A stretch of DNA of 64,000 nucleotides from Agapanthus africanus (Eukaryota > Streptophyta > Magnoliopsida > Asparagales > Amaryllidaceae). Below the pieces are notes generated by a model. That model saw only the letters and a program-made list of their open reading frames with translations. It ran no database searches and was not told the origin of the DNA. Shown here in pieces: positions 24,198 through 34,752 of this stretch. The position numbers and the translations under genes are program-made. How positions within the stretch are numbered: position 1 is the stretch's first letter; the number at the start of each line of letters is the position of its first letter. Where the stretch lies: the NCBI GenBank assembly GCA_030015575.1, contig CM057338.1:831536353-831600352 (forward strand), given 5' to 3'.

Positions 24198-26256
24198 TGT
24201 AGGGTTTGTTTAGCACCATGCCTAGGGTTTTTCTTGCATCAAACATGATACAATAAAAAATTTAGGGGTGCTACGCAAAACCAACCATGAATCTAACTGG
24301 AAATATAGGGTAACATAGGCAAGTATCATATACCAGCAAGTGTCTAACACTAAGAGAGGAGAATTACAACCTTTGTAAACCTCCCTCTTGGTGACTCCTT
24401 GGATCAACTTTGTGTTTGAACGGGTTCGGTTGAAACCTTCGAGGTCCACGACGATCCATCCGGAGTCCCTTGACTCAAGCTCCTAGCTTCACTTGATCAA
24501 GATGGAAATGAAGCAAACAATCTACATTAGTGGGATAGACTAACATAGATTGGTGATGTAGGTTGTGATCTCACTTAAAAACATTTCCTTTTATTTTTCT
24601 TCACTCACTTTTAAAGAGATAGAGAGCTTGGAGGAGGAAGAAGAAGGAGATGGCTAAGCTTGAGCTCTTTTGTGATAACCCCACAATAATAATGAGAATA
24701 GAAAATATAAAATGAGAGAGTCACACTCACCCAAAACCATGGTTAATAAATATCTAGATATTTTGATGTTGAGCTAAAGAACAAATGGAAAATGAAACCA
24801 TGGTTTAGGTTTAGGTCAACTTAAGAAGAGTGTAGAAACATAGCCATGATTTTATTCCCATTTTCCTTTTTCTCAATAATCAAAATATATAAATATTTTT
24901 CCATGTGAGTCTTGCATTGCCATCTCCAATATATCATCAACCATGACACATGTATGCATGCATGTGTGCATCAATATCAATATATACATACATACATTCA
25001 TGCATACATCATAAAGAAAAGGGTTTTAATAAATGAGCTAATGGTCATTAATATTAAATCAACACTTGATTTAATAATCCGATCATATCACATACGACCA
25101 GACCAATAGTAAATGCTAGATTAAAATGCGGTATCATATACTCGCATTTAATCAAGCACCCGCGCATATCCCCATATGCACCCCACATCGTTTCGCCTGA
25201 GCTAGGAAACCCCTCTGTAGGGCTCTAAGACTCATCAATACGCTAGCAGTAGGCAGTGATCATATCACATACCCACAATCCGTCAGCGGCACTAGCTGTA
25301 CGTAACGGCTCCCGGGTATTGAGCGATCAGAAGAGAAACAAGCGAACCTGTCAAAACTCCTGTCGAGCCAACTGGCAACACTTACCGTACAGTCCGGTCT
25401 CTTCGTCAGATATGCTGCATATCGAGTCTAGGGATGGCATCGTCGACCCCAATAACTCAATAAGTCATGCCGGTATATGGCCTATAACAGATCGAGAAAC
25501 TACTGATAACACTTATCAGTAAATCTCATCAGCCCTGGCCAGGGACTTTCTGTTATAGCCAATCGAGCATAGTGCAACATCAACCCCCAATACTGGGAGA
25601 GACGATACCCCTCCTATCGCTCATTGCCTCCATGTGCCTCGGGACTGTACCCAAAATCCACCTGTTTGCACGCCTCAGTAGAGCCGTGGTAGGGTGGAGA
25701 TCAAAGTATAGTGGGAGCACACACAAGACTCTATGACGATCTCGGGTCTACAGACTAACCTGTATCAGTGTCACCTGAGAACTGCTATCCGACGATAGAT
25801 ATAATACTACATAGGAGTTCTCGGCGAGTCCGTTCAGTGTACCCAGTCTTCACTGAGCACCCGTATACAATCTTTGGTGTCATCACACTAATGGATATAG
25901 GATCATCCATCGCCCATCATATGGGTCAAGAAACGTATATGCTAGTCTACTCTGGAATATCGATGCCTCGTCTCGATACACTCACGACTAAGAACATTTT
26001 AAGGATGTGCTTATAAACTACACATGTCCCACTAGTATGATCTGCATCATAATCCATGTAGTCAAGCAAATATCCTAAGGGCTTTATCTACATGTACCAA
26101 ATGAGTAATATGCATGATCAAGTGAACATGTCAAGATAAAGAACAACCAGATAACATATTATCATATCGAGCAAGAATGTTCTCTGAATATATATATACA
26201 CATATCGATACATCCACTATCAAATAATGGCCTCTACGGCATACATATATCCAACA
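24198..26256 (-). repeat. 5-prime LTR of element B
   Basis: A 2059-base LTR begins TGTTGGATATATG at 26256 and ends ACCCTACA at 24198. It aligns over most of its length with the LTRs of A and C but is clearly diverged. The bases right of 26256 belong to G. The partner LTR and the second target duplication lie outside the window. Confidence 0.85.
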
Positions 26257-26732
26257 CCGTGAAGAACAAGTATCCCATCCCCCGCATCGATGACTTGTTT
26301 GACCAGCTTGGTAGCACTCGAGTATTTTCTAAACTAGACCTTCGGTTAGGGTATCACCAAATCAGGGTTAAGGCAAAGGATGTATGCAAGACGTTTTTCC
26401 GAACCCGATATGGCCACTATGAGTTTCTTGTGATGTCGTTCGGTGTTACCAATGCACTGGCCATATTTATGGACTTGATGAACAGGGTTTTCTCCAAGTT
26501 CTTGGATCAGTTTATCGTTGTATTCATCGATGACATTCTCGTCTATTCGAGAAGTCGAGAGGAGCACGCCGAGCATTTACGGATTGTATTGCAGGTTCTA
26601 CGGGAGGAGAAGCTCTATGCTAAGCTAAGCAAGTGTGAGTTCTGGCTCGACAAGGTGCAATTTCTGGGGCATGTCGTTTCGAGTGACGGCATTTCAGTGA
26701 ATCCGACGAAAATCGAATCTATCAAAGACTAG
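26257..26732 (+). pseudogene. Element G reverse transcriptase
   Basis: The frame starts at the edge of B and reads [39 protein letters not shown] and the catalytic [10 protein letters not shown], then [11 protein letters not shown]. These are the palm and connection motifs of a Gypsy RVT_1 reverse transcriptase. The N-terminal part lies left of B, outside the window. Confidence 0.92.
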
Positions 26733-27153
26733 CCGACACCGAAATCGGTTGCTAAGATAAGAAGCTTCTTGGGATTGGCTGGGTATTATCGGCGGTTCGT
26801 CCAAGATTTCACCAGAGTAGTGGAACCCTTGACGAAGCTCACACGAAAGGAGATGTCGTATGTTTGGTCGGAGGAATGCACCCAGGCGTTCGAGCTGTTA
26901 AAACTGAAGTTGACTGTGGTCCCAATCTTGACTGTGCCAGACAGCTCGGGTGGCTTGGTTGTTCATGGTGATGCATCGGGAAAAGGTTTAGGTTGCGTAT
27001 TAATGCAGCACGGTCGAGTGGTGGCTTACGCCTCTCGTCGGCTGAAAACTCACGAGAAAAACTACCCCCCTGCATGACCTAGAATTAGCAGCCGTGGTGT
27101 TCGCTTTAAAGATTTGGAGGCATTACTTGCTAGGCGAGAGAGTGGAAGTGTAA
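26733..27153 (+). pseudogene. Element G RT connection and RNase H
   Basis: Reads [13 protein letters not shown], then [17 protein letters not shown] and [15 protein letters not shown]. This is the RT thumb/connection followed by the RT_RNaseH domain, which removes the RNA strand during cDNA synthesis. It lies between the RT and RNase H-end pieces. Confidence 0.88.
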
Positions 27154-27618
27154 ATGGATCACAAAAGTTTGAAGTACGTGTTCATTCAGAAAGAACTGAA
27201 TATGAGACAACGCAGATGGTTGGAATTGATGGCGGACTACGACATTGATCTACAATATCACCCAGGGAAAGTGAACGTCGTTCCTCACGCTCTCAGTCGC
27301 AGGCCATCAGTTGCTTTGCTGACTTGTCAGAAGGGGATTCTCGATGACCTTCGGAGACTCGAGTTGGAGGTAGTTACTCCGGGTGTGCCCGGACAGCTCT
27401 GGCAGTTGCAGGTTCAATCATCGCTTATAGATCGCATCAAAGCTGCACAGGCTGGAGACTCTTGGTTGCAGAAGTTCAGAGGGTTAGTCGACGCTGGTTT
27501 GAGGATGGATTTGCAGATTCATGAAGATGGTTCTCTGAGATTTGGCAGTCGATTGTGTGTTCCAAAGGGTGGTATTCGAGATGAAGTTCTAGCTGAAACA
27601 CATAGTTTCGTTTGCTAG
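27154..27618 (+). pseudogene. Element G RNase H end and integrase N-terminus
   Basis: Reads [31 protein letters not shown], the end of RNase H and the chromovirus linker, then the start of integrase ([10 protein letters not shown]). It stops at the solo LTR D; the matching zinc finger is found beyond it at 32485. Confidence 0.88.
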
Positions 27619-27943
27619 GTGTTGTTAGTTATATGTATGCCCTAGAAGCCATTATTATACATGATTGTATATTATAATGGATGCTTGGACATATATAGAG
27701 AGGACTTTCTTGCTCGACATGATGGTATGCTATCTGGTTGCTCTTTATCTTAACATGTACACTTGTATCATTATACAGTCTCTTCGTTACATGTTGATAA
27801 AGCCCTTAGGATGTGTACTTGTGTAATAACTCCAATTTCAATGTACAGAAAATTGTTTAAAAGTTAATGTACAATTGGGGTATTTGCAATCCTGTGTATA
27901 CTATAAGTATTTTTTTTAATTTTGAACAGCAAGAAAGTACTTG

Positions 27944-27997
27944 TAGCACATTGGTAAAGCCTTGCACTGCTGTGACGTAGCCCCTGTGATCGAATCC
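27944..27997 (+). other. tRNA-like pol III box pair in E
   Basis: TAGCACATTGG resembles an A box and TGATCGAATCC resembles a B box, about 40 bases apart as in tRNA-derived SINEs. No cloverleaf or flanking duplication could be made out, so it may be chance or an old SINE piece. Confidence 0.25.
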
Positions 27998-28367
27998 CCC
28001 CAGCCACATTATCTTTTTATTTAATTTTCTTTTAATCTTTTAGAAGCCCAAGGGTTTGTACGTGCACTACACGTAATATGTTAAGTTACAGATTAAATAA
28101 ACATGTGCACGAGGGTATACGAAGCGTGAGGGACACATGGCGTGAATCCGAGGCCATTCCACCGGATTTCGACCGACGAAATCAACAAAAATACCGGTAA
28201 CACCGGTCCCCCCATCGGGAATGATCTAAATTTTTCCCCTGGCACCGTTTGGCCTACCCCACTTCTCTCGCATTGTTTATTTTCTCTGCATTCATCCAGA
28301 GAACAATAAAACCCTATTTAAGCCAATTTTTAATGCATTCTTTAACCCTCTAAACCCTAATTTTCCC

Positions 28368-28375
28368 TATAAATA
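28368..28375 (+). promoter_or_regulatory. TATA box of solo LTR E
   Basis: TATAAATA lies 547 bases into the LTR, preceded by repeated CTAAACCCTAA-like sequence and followed by a pyrimidine-rich tract, typical of a plant LTR promoter. Confidence 0.5.
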
Positions 28376-31300
28376 CCATACTCCATTTCACTCATCCTCG
28401 CTCAGAAATTCCCTGCCAAAACTCTCAAGAATTCTCAAGTCCATATAGTGTGCAAGTGGAGTTAGCAAAGGGTAAAGTTCCGGCGACGTTCCAAGGAGTT
28501 TCCGGCGACGAAACGACGCCCTGAAGCTTTCCTTAGTTTCCTCTCTCCCTTCTCTTGTTCAAAAGCCAGTAAGTCCCCTCTCCCCCTCTCATCTTCTAAT
28601 CTAAAAACTTTCAATTCTAAAACCCGACGGAAGCGGAGTTAATCCGACTTCCGATTCGATTTTTCTTTAAAACTCTATTTTTTCTTAATCAACAAAATAC
28701 CATACTCTCACATAATATTTAACAAACATTAACAAATACTTTAAAACAAGTTTCATCTCGAAATATGCTTCTATGCAATTTTTATTGTATTTTTACAGTA
28801 AAATACCACATACTTTAGTTTCGACATAAAACAACATAAAAAATTGTGTTACCTTTGGATAACTCATGAGGTAATGACCTACCTCATCACAACACACATC
28901 TTTGACATAGCACGATGAAGTTTTGGGAATATATACATGGGATAACACGACCTTACAAATAAATACCATCAACTTACAAAACCATTTCTTTAAAAAGTGT
29001 ATTAAACAATTCCTTGCAATTGCGCCTCTACAACCCACTTTTGGGGACCCCGTTTGGGATGGTGCAGATTATCGCACATCCTCGGGCCTAGTAGAGCGAG
29101 ATGCAGACCTCCGAAAGGAGCATTCGATCTCGATGGAATTTTTAATGCATTTTTCTTTAGAAAATGAGATTTCTAGAAGAATAAATAAAAATTTATTTTT
29201 ATTAAATATATAACTATTATCAAAATATCTATTTTAATTATATTATATAAATATTCCAAGTTTTCCATATCAAAGGAATCACCATTACATGAAAATACTA
29301 TCCAAATACCAAACAATTCCAATATTTCTATAAAATACCATATATTATGAAAATTAGGTTCTACTCACTAGAAATTTTACTTTTATAAAATATACATCTA
29401 TGAAAACCCTAAAGACGATAATTAAATGCTTGAGGTGTAATTTGAAAATTATATCAAACTATTTTTACATAAAAACCCCTCAAGTTATACTAAATTACAA
29501 TAAGGACCCTAGTAAGCATAGGTTTAAGCAGAACCAGTCTCTTGAGCCTCAGGGAGCCGGAGAGTATGGGTGCTTGCCTATTTAAGGTAGACAATCTAAC
29601 AAACGGTGTTATCAACACGGTAATTATCTTGGAAAAAAACATAAATCCTGCCGTCCATGTGCAGCAGTTACCGATAACATCAAAACTAATTCAGGATTTC
29701 AAGTTCTTTTCAAAGTGTCTGACTCAGACTGAGTCTCAATCTAATCAATCTGACTTGAATGTGATTCAAGTATAAACTATAATTCAACATGAACCCGTCT
29801 ATTCAATCTATATCAATCTATATTGACTGAACCGAACCATGGATATACTCCGTCTACATGACTCTCCATTTATATCCATTCCATTTACTGATATCATGGT
29901 TTCGGCAAGTCGCCCATCTATATAACAAAACCATACAATCAATACAAAAGACAACGAACGGTTCCTTGTGCTCCGTATACCTTAGTCTCCGGAATAGTGG
30001 GACTCCTCTCGTATACACTGGTATTTTCAGTACCAAGGTACAAACAACAACGTTAACAATATAATCAAACATTATAAGTTATATTCTTTTTCTGTCTATT
30101 CTATCTCTACTCACCTTTGGAACTTACCGAGCGATTGTTCGCTGACGACATTCCTTCTTCTTTCTTTGGAATGTTGTCAGGTGTTTCAGACTCATTGGAG
30201 ATCGAGCCCAGCACTGAAGATTTGGAGCAGATACCATTTGACCCAGAGCTATAGGCATTTGTACATATTTATTTCATTTCAGTTATGCCATTGTTTAGGC
30301 ATCGCTTTCTATTCATATACTTTCATTTCAGTTGTACTTGTAAAAGAATATTTAATAAATAAAGTTGATGTTCATTTACATTCTTGTCTCTTGTGTACTT
30401 TACTTTATATTGCTTAGTTACGCTTAGCGTATTTACTTCTGAGTAAATACGTAGCGGCCTCATCGCATCCTTTTTCCATACACCGGGAAGCGGGGCATGA
30501 CAAATTGACTATCAAGACTATGATGCAGATCATACTAGTGGGGCCAGGGTAGTCCACAAGTACATCCTTTAATTGTTCCTACTCGAGAGAGTATCGAGAC
30601 AGGGCATCGATATTCCAGAGTAAATTAGTGTGTACGTTTCTGGACCCTGTATGGGGCAATGGATAATCCCACATCCATTGGTGTTTGACATCAAAGATTA
30701 TACACAGGTGCTCATTGGAGAATGGGTACACCGAACAGGACACGCCGAGAACTCCTAGATGGTATTATACCTGACGTCAGATAGCAGTTCTCTGGTGACA
30801 CTGGTACATGTTAATCTGTAGACCCGAGATTGTCATAGAGTCTTGTGTAATTCCCATTGTGCTTTGATTTCCTCCCTACCACGCTCAAGAGAGTATGCAA
30901 ACAGGTGGATTTTGGGTACAGTCCCGAGTCATATGGAGGCAATGAGCGATAGGAGGGGTTTCGTCTCTCCCGGTATTGGGGGTTGATATTGCGCTATGCT
31001 CGATTGGCTATAACAGGAAGTCCCTGGCCAGAGATGATGATGAGATTTACTGGTAAGTGTTATCAGTAGTTTCTCAACCCGTTATGAGCCTCACATCGGC
31101 ATGACTTATCAAGTTATCGGGGTTTGACGTTTACCAGCCCCAGACTCGGCATGCGACATATCAGACGAAGAGACCGGGCTGTACGGTAGTGTTACTTACT
31201 GGATTCATGGGGGTTTGGAAAAGCTTGGTTGTTGATCTTCTGATCGTTCAATACCCGGGTAGCCGTTACGTCCAGCTAGTACCGCTGACGGCTTGTGGGT

Positions 31301-31390
31301 AACTGATATGATCATTACCTACTGCTGGCATATTGACGAGTCTTTAGAGTCCTACACAGAGGTTTCCTGGCTCAAGCGAAACGAAGTAGG

Positions 31391-31699
31391 GCACATATGT
31401 GATATGTGCGGGACCAAGATTAATACGTGTATGTGATACCGTATTCTAATCTCGCGATATATGATATCAGTCGGTTATATGAGATATAGCCGGGTTATGG
31501 AATCAAGTGTTGATTTGATAAGTTGATATAAATAATATTAGTCGGTTATATGTGATATAGCCGGATTATTAAATCAATTGTTGATTTAATAATTTAATAT
31601 ATAATTATATATTTGATATATTAATATATATTAACTAATATTAGCTCACTTAAGAATTTCTTTTCTACTAATACATTTAAATATATATGTGATATATAT
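31391..31699 (+). repeat. Array of short palindromes with a shared centre, LTR D
   Basis: Six imperfect palindromes lie within 310 bases, nearly all centred on GTGAT or GAGAT: 31391-31409 (GCACATAT/ATATGTGC), 31422-31445 (AATACG/CGTATT), 31456-31468, 31472-31492 (CGGTTATAT/ATATAGCCG), 31542-31564 (CCGG arms) and 31681-31699. The same set occurs in the LTRs of A, B and C. Confidence 0.6.
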
Positions 31700-32484
31700 T
31701 AATATATTTAATTTTGTGTCATGGTTGATGATGCATTGGACATGGGTGTATGAGACTCATACCAAACTAAAGATAATTTGGGGATTTAATTATTAAGGGA
31801 TAAATCAAAATTAGGTGGAAATTGGCATGGTTTAGGATGCTTGTGGAAGCATGTAGAAATCTTGACTTAGTCGACTAATTTTGTTTTACTCTAGATATTT
31901 ATTAACCCAACCATTATCTTTAGCCATGGTTAAGTCTCTACAAATATCATTTTGATATTTTCTCACCCATGGTTGAGATGGTTCATCACTTGTTCATCTT
32001 CTTCTTTGCTCTCTAGCTTTGAGTGAAGTGAAGAAAGAAAGAGAGAAAATTAATTCTAAAGTGAGCAAAATTCCTACTTCATCAATCTATACCAAACTAG
32101 CCATTTAGTATAGATTGTTTACTTCACTAATCCATCAATTAGTGAAGAGGTAGCTTGAGTTAGAGATTTTTCGACGTAAATCATCTTCGGCCTCGAAGAT
32201 CCTTAAGCAAGCTCGTTCCTTTCGCCTAGTGGAGACTAAGAAGAGTTCAGGGACCACTACTTGGAGCTAAGGGACTACTACACTGATCTTTAGAAGTGAA
32301 GGACCGGTCTACAAAGGATGTATTCCTTGTTCACTTAGTATGAAGTTTGTTTACATGCTTTATTATACCCTAATTCTCTAGTTAGATTCTTGGATGGTGT
32401 TGCTCAGCACTCTAGAATTTTTAAAATTGCATACTTGATGCTTGCTAAAACCTAGTGGTCGTGCTAAGAAACCCCAACAGGTGC

Positions 32485-32594
32485 ACCCAGGTGGCACCAA
32501 GATATACAGAGACCTGAGGCAGCACTTATGGTGGAACAGAATGAAGAGGGAGATTGCCTGCTTTGTCTCCAAGTGTTTGGTATGCCAACAGGTC
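32485..32594 (+). pseudogene. Element G integrase zinc finger
   Basis: Reads H-P-G-G-T-K-I-Y-R-D-L, W-W-N-R-M-K-R-E-I-A and C-L-V-C-Q-Q, the HHCC zinc-binding segment (integrase_H2C2) of a Gypsy integrase. It lies between solo LTRs D and F. Confidence 0.9.
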
Positions 32595-32939
32595 TGTAGG
32601 GTGTTTTTGTCACCCCATTGAGATGGGAATGCGCGCGCGCTTGTCAGGCGCATTATAGATTCCCCCTGCCTAGGGTAGGTCGGGGTTTATTGATTGTGGG
32701 GATCCGAATCTCCGGCAGCCGTGAACTAAGTTGCCGTTAATTACCCCTCGCCTTTGGAGCAAGAGAACCTCCGATTGACGGGTCAAACAAGTCATGCGAA
32801 CTCAATGTGCAGTGTTGTGTTTTGAAGGGGTTTTGGATATATCGGGGGCCCCGCAGAGTTTTTACGGGGGTCCCGCTACCCGGACAGCGGGCTGGGGGTC
32901 AAGAGGGCTAGCAGCCCCCTTGCGGGGTGCGGGACAGTG

Positions 32940-32966
32940 CCCCGTTAGAAATTTTTTCTAACGGGG
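32940..32966. repeat. Perfect inverted repeat in F
   Basis: Arms CCCCGTTAGAAA (32940-32951) and TTTCTAACGGGG (32955-32966) surround a three-base centre. It sits about 345 bases into the LTR. Confidence 0.7.
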
Positions 32967-33047
32967 GACAGTGTTGTGGAGTGTGTGTGTGTGTGTGTGT
33001 AAGGGAAAGGGCATCCAAAGGATGCGTGGGAGAAGGCGTTAGCACCT

Positions 33048-33199
33048 CACGTGCCCGGCACGTGGGCGCTCGGGCGCTGGCACGTGGGCGCTCTGTGCGC
33101 TGGCGCTGCTGCTTTGGGCACTGGCGCCTCACGTGCCGGGCACGTGGGCGCTCGAGCACTGGCGCTTTGGACGCTAGCGCCTCACGTGCCCGGCACGTG
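33048..33199. repeat. G-box array in LTR F
   Basis: CACGTG occurs seven times in 152 bases (33048, 33059, 33081, 33130, 33141, 33183, 33194), mostly in pairs CACGTGCCCGGCACGTGGG, within a GC-rich minisatellite rich in GGCGCTC. CACGTG is the G-box bound by plant bZIP and bHLH factors. Confidence 0.7.
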
Positions 33200-33268
33200 G
33201 GCGCTCGGCGCTGGCGTGGGCGCTCGGCGCTAGCGAAAAGAAGGGATTTTTTTTACCCCCGGAAATAG

Positions 33269-33400
33269 GAGTTAAACTCCAAAAGAGGATTTTGAGTGGA
33301 GTTAAATTCCAAAAGAGGATTTTGAGTGGATTTAAACTCCAAAAGATCTGGATTAGGAGTTAAACTCTTTTGAGGATTTGGGTCTTGGAGTTGAACTCCC
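33269..33400. repeat. Tandem repeat with palindromic core in F
   Basis: Three to four copies of a unit of about 37 bases, each holding GGAGTTAAACTCC (or a close variant) followed by AAAAGAGGATTTTGAGT. The core is itself a near-palindrome. Confidence 0.65.
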
Positions 33401-34091
33401 TAAGAATCTTCAGAGATTCTTCTCTTTTAAGCTTTGGATCTTCTCTTGAGCCTTGGATCTTTCCCAAAGTGGGATTTTCGGAGATGGGCCTTCTTCTTCC
33501 GCCTCTTTGTTGGCCGGATCTTGGAGAAAAAGGGGTCTTGAGATTTAAAAATCTTCCCTTTTTGAGATCTAATGGAAGATCTGAGCTCCCCTTTGTAGGT
33601 TTTGTGGTGAAAAACTATTTAGTTTTGGAAAAGGAAGAGTAAAACTCTTGATTTAATTCAAAAAAAAGAAGAAGGTTTAGAATCTTTAGGAAGGAGAAAG
33701 AGCACAGATCTTAATTTTTTAGAGAGAGAAAAAGTTGTTGAGATATTTTCATTATCTTTGCCTTTATAGGGTATACACTTTATATATAGCCCCTTGGGCT
33801 TTACAAAAAAGGCATTTTGCGCATCTCATTCCTCATGTGCTATTTCTTTTTGCACATAAGCCATGGGCTTTACAAAAATTTGGTTTTATGCCCATTTTGC
33901 TTACATTCATGCATAAAAAATTACACCAAAATTATTTATTACATGATTTTTTTATTTCGGCATGGGGGAGGCCGGCCGCGGGGCTCGACTTAGGCATGGG
34001 CCCACTTGCTTGGGCTTGGGCCCGATTACTTGGGGTTGACCTTGACTTTGACCCGGTCAACTGGGGTGCAAATTTTGACCCTAACAAGGTG

Positions 34092-34354
34092 AAAGCAAAG
34101 CATCAAAGAATCGCGGGGTTGTTGCAATCGCTTCCAGTGCCAGAGTGGAAATGGGAGCACATCACCATAGATTTTGTGACGGCGCTACCTCGGAGTCCAA
34201 GGGGCAACAATGCTGTCTGGGTTATTGTTGATCGTTTTACGAAGGGAGCGCATTTCATACCTTTCCGAGTCGGACAATCGACGGAGTCGCTTGCGGAGAA
34301 GTATATGCAAGAGATTATGAGACTGCACGGGGTGCCCGTTAGTATCGTGTCTGA
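34092..34354 (+). pseudogene. Element G integrase core
   Basis: Reads K-H-Q-R-I-A-G-L-L-Q-S-L-P-V-P-E-W-K-W-E-H-I-T-I-D-F-V, W-V-I-V-D-R-F-T-K-G-A-H-F and L-H-G-V-P-V-S-I-V-S, the catalytic core of a chromovirus integrase. It is cut where Copia-derived sequence begins near 34355. The next expected block of integrase is not in the window. Confidence 0.9.
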
Positions 34355-34513
34355 GAAACCCCAACAGTGGTATCAGAGCCAAGCTAGATCTAATTCTCTA
34401 GTTAGATTCTTGGATGGTGTTGCTTAGCACTCTAGAATTTTTAAAATTGCATACTTGATACTTGCTAAAACCTAGTGGTCGTGCTAAGAAACCCCAACAG
34501 TGGTATCAGAACC
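34355..34513 (+). other. Element H start: LTR tail and duplicated primer site
   Basis: Directly after the Gypsy integrase come the last 12 bases of a Copia LTR (34355-34366) and a primer site (TGGTATCAGAGCC, 34368-34380). Then come the last 110 bases of the LTR again (34390-34499, matching the end of D) and a second primer site (34501-34513). No full 5-prime LTR is present. The doubled end is a rearranged junction. Confidence 0.7.
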
Positions 34514-34698
34514 AAGCTAGAGCGTTAGGAGTAGTCTAGGCAAAGTTAAAGTGTTCGATCGAGTTTTCGAAACCCTAAAATCCGGGTTTCTGGAAAAAAA
34601 AAATCAAATGTTGGATTTTTCCAAATTAAAAATATGCAGAAATTGTGTAGGGTTTTGTATGGATCCCCAAGAAAAACGAGGTCCCAACTCGACTAAAC

Positions 34699-34752
34699 GG
34701 TCGCGCAACCGCGGCCAAACCATGGGTTTTGCCACGGTTCCACGGCGCTATT
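34699..34752. repeat. GC-rich dyad in element H leader
   Basis: Facing motifs CGCGCAACCGCGGCC and GCCACGGTTCCACGG surround CCATGG. It aligns with the dyad of solo LTR J (18662-18712) and with the other Copia leaders. Confidence 0.55.

Larger units (their letters stand above)
7277..26256 (-). mobile_element. Copia element B, Angela-like, with A and C nested
   Basis: This minus-strand Ty1/Copia element is inserted in Gypsy element G. Right to left it has a 5-prime LTR (26256-24198), primer site, leader (24183-23415, then, after nested C, 11549-10024), gag (10023-9160), protease, integrase and RT to 7277, where element A begins. Its remaining RT, RNase H and 3-prime LTR lie left of the window. 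Its LTR start TGTTGGATATATG differs from A, C and D, so it is another subfamily. The coding region is the most complete Copia pol in the window but is broken, with a handful of breaks between the gag, integrase and RT frames. It is older than A and C. Confidence 0.85.
27822..30502 (+). mobile_element. Solo LTR E, probably Tekay-like Gypsy
   Basis: A 2681-base insertion begins TGTAATAACTCC and ends GGGGCATGACA. It interrupts D between flanks ACTTG (27817-27821) and AATTG (30503-30507), a 5-bp duplication with one mismatch. A TATA box (TATAAATA at 28368) followed by C/T-rich sequence marks a promoter. The TGTAAT..ATGACA ends and the length fit the large LTRs of Tekay/Del elements. No protein domain is inside, only short chance frames. 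Confidence 0.72.
27623..32479 (+). mobile_element. Solo Copia LTR D, with E nested
   Basis: An Angela-like LTR of the A/C family begins TGTTAGTTATATG and ends AACCCCAACA. It is inserted in the integrase of G with 5-bp flanks GGTGT (27618-27622) and GGTGC (32480-32484), one mismatch. Without E it is about 2.17 kb. G resumes directly after it, so there is no internal Copia sequence and it is a solo LTR. It contains the palindrome array at 31391-31699. Confidence 0.86.
32595..34086 (+). mobile_element. Solo LTR F, family uncertain
   Basis: A 1492-base insertion in the integrase of G starts TGTAGGGTG and ends GACCCTAACA, with flanks AGGTC (32590-32594) and AGGTG (34087-34091). That fits a 5-bp duplication with one mismatch. 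It has no protein domain. It contains a perfect hairpin (32940-32966), a GT run, a G-box array (33048-33199), a tandem repeat with palindromic core (33269-33400) and a TATA-like TATATATAG near 33780, which sets the strand. It is probably a Gypsy LTR, perhaps Tat group. Confidence 0.65.
26257..34354 (+). mobile_element. Gypsy element G, Tekay/Del-like chromovirus, internal part
   Basis: A plus-strand Ty3/Gypsy pol region is split by B, D and F and ends against H. Visible blocks are RT and RNase H (26257-27622), the integrase zinc finger (32480-32594) and the integrase core (34087-34354). The order RT, RNase H, integrase is Gypsy-type, and the RT wording ([24 protein letters not shown]) is that of Tekay/Del chromoviruses. 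LTRs and gag are outside the window. It is broken, with a few breaks besides four large insertions, and is the oldest layer here. Confidence 0.85.

Noticed and set aside
32940-32966. Hairpin followed by T-run-like sequence resembling a bacterial terminator
   Set aside because: It lies inside a plant solo LTR; the T run is part of the hairpin centre and no bacterial gene is near.
32908-33268. Overlapping open frames on both strands in F, with His-Thr runs and Arg/Ala-rich sequence
   Set aside because: They are translations of a GT microsatellite and a GC-rich minisatellite, with no domain and no codon bias.
33735-34427. 230-codon frame spanning the F/G boundary
   Set aside because: Only its second part (from 34092) is meaningful, as Gypsy integrase. 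The first part is LTR F read through by chance.
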